Below are positions 5,654 through 6,015 of a stretch of DNA of 6,015 bases, one piece after another (the stretch's first letter is position 1; every line of letters starts with the position of its first letter). The notes below the pieces were generated by a model that was given only the letters and a program-made list of their open reading frames with translations, was not told the DNA's origin and ran no database searches. Location of the stretch: positions 1 through 6,015 of the forward strand of contig JAKASY010000146.1 of NCBI GenBank assembly GCA_021817625.1, written 5' to 3'. The translations under genes and the position numbers were made by a program. The DNA is from Bacillota bacterium (GTDB taxonomy: Bacteria; Bacillota_E; JAJZYS01; JAILZS01).

Positions 5654-6015
5654 TCGTACAGATACGGAAACTCGGCGCGCGAGACGAGGGCGACGCCGAC
5701 GATGTACTTGCGGTGGCGCTCGAGCGTCTTGCGCGTCACCCGGACCCGAGCTTCGAGCGCCTTCATGGGCAGGAGCCGGTGGCTCATGAGGTGGGCGCGC
5801 AAGGCGGCGTCGGAGGCCACCAGCCGGCCGGCGGCCAGGGCGTCTCGGCGCGCGTCCCGGTGTCGCGGCGCCACGCGCCACAGCTCGGCAAGGGTCAGGC
5901 CGAACTCGCCCAGGCGCTCGGCGTAGCGGGCGATCTCCTCGCGCCGGGCCTCCGCCTCCTCGGCCTCGCGCGCCCGTGCCACGGCCCGCCGGCTGAGGAG
6001 CGGTACGTGGCTCTG
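5578..6015 (-). CDS. sigI: RNA polymerase sigma factor SigI, C-terminal part (5' end outside window)
   Basis: The frame is open to the right edge; 145 residues are visible, ending at the TAG at 5580-5578. A GTG at 5982 is in frame, but the reading frame continues upstream with protein-like sequence, so it is not taken as the start. The visible part is the conserved C-terminal domain of the SigI group: EIARYAERLGEFGLTLAELW, then AP.HRDARRDAL, LP.KALEARVRVTRKTLERH, RKYIVGVALV and FPYLYDYL. The VTRKTLERHRKYI segment is the DNA-binding helix region that recognises promoters. SigI factors in Bacillota direct heat-stress, cell-envelope or (in clostridia) cellulosome genes and are normally held inactive by a membrane anti-sigma factor RsgI encoded next door. 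No rsgI lies downstream here. After YDYLRDV there is a tail of some 22 residues that lies largely within the overlap with the convergent gene and is likely dispensable. Confidence 0.87.
   Translation of the reverse strand, partial: QSHVPLLSRRAVARAREAEEAEARREEIARYAERLGEFGLTLAELWRVAPRHRDARRDALAAGRLVASDAALRAHLMSHRLLPMKALEARVRVTRKTLERHRKYIVGVALVSRAEFPYLYDYLRDVPAAAGPNSDWRTASTSARR

Noticed and set aside
3776..5881. Long open frame on the minus strand (about 700 codons) opposite the RNase H-like gene
   Set aside because: Low-complexity Arg/Ala/Gly/Pro translation with no recognisable motif; it is the GC-driven antisense shadow of 3932-5653, which has clear catalytic and HTH motifs.

Overview
The window is about 73-74% GC, with G or C in nearly every third codon position. 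It carries the C-terminal half of a SigI-type sigma factor, a lineage known from Bacillota, and the tail of a PepV/Sapep-like M20 dipeptidase. Together these suggest a very GC-rich Bacillota such as Symbiobacteriia, Thermaerobacteria or Limnochordia. The lineage is an inference; no RNA gene or diagnostic marker is present. I see no mobile element, CRISPR array, tRNA or rRNA.

Layout, left to right. 2-166 (+): tail of a dipeptidase. 182-864 (-): AIM24-family protein, convergent with it, with an apparent frameshift near its N terminus. 865-1113: 249-base divergent intergenic region. 1114-1338 and 1345-1575 (+): two small Tat translocase subunits, one TatA-like and one TatA/TatB-like, in a tight pair that ends at a clear intrinsic terminator (1583-1610). 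1659-2909 (+): complete amidohydrolase of the imidazolonepropionase/prolidase-like type with all metal ligands visible. 2935-3812 (-): class I SAM methyltransferase, convergent with the amidohydrolase, also with an apparent frameshift near its 5' end. 3813-3931: divergent intergenic region containing the most AT-rich patch of the window. 3932-5653 (+): large unusual multidomain protein. 5578-6015 (-): C-terminal part of SigI, running off the window and overlapping the previous gene tail to tail.

The genes do not form one pathway; they look like a mixed chromosomal housekeeping region with many strand switches. The most notable gene is 3932-5653. An RNase HI-like domain with all four catalytic carboxylates is followed by a probable winged helix, an unassigned central region, and two tandem excisionase/MerR-type helix-turn-helix domains. 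I do not recognise this architecture as a named family. Two genes (AIM24 and the methyltransferase) have their conserved N-terminal part in a different frame from the body. This points either to single-site indels in the assembly or to real lesions.
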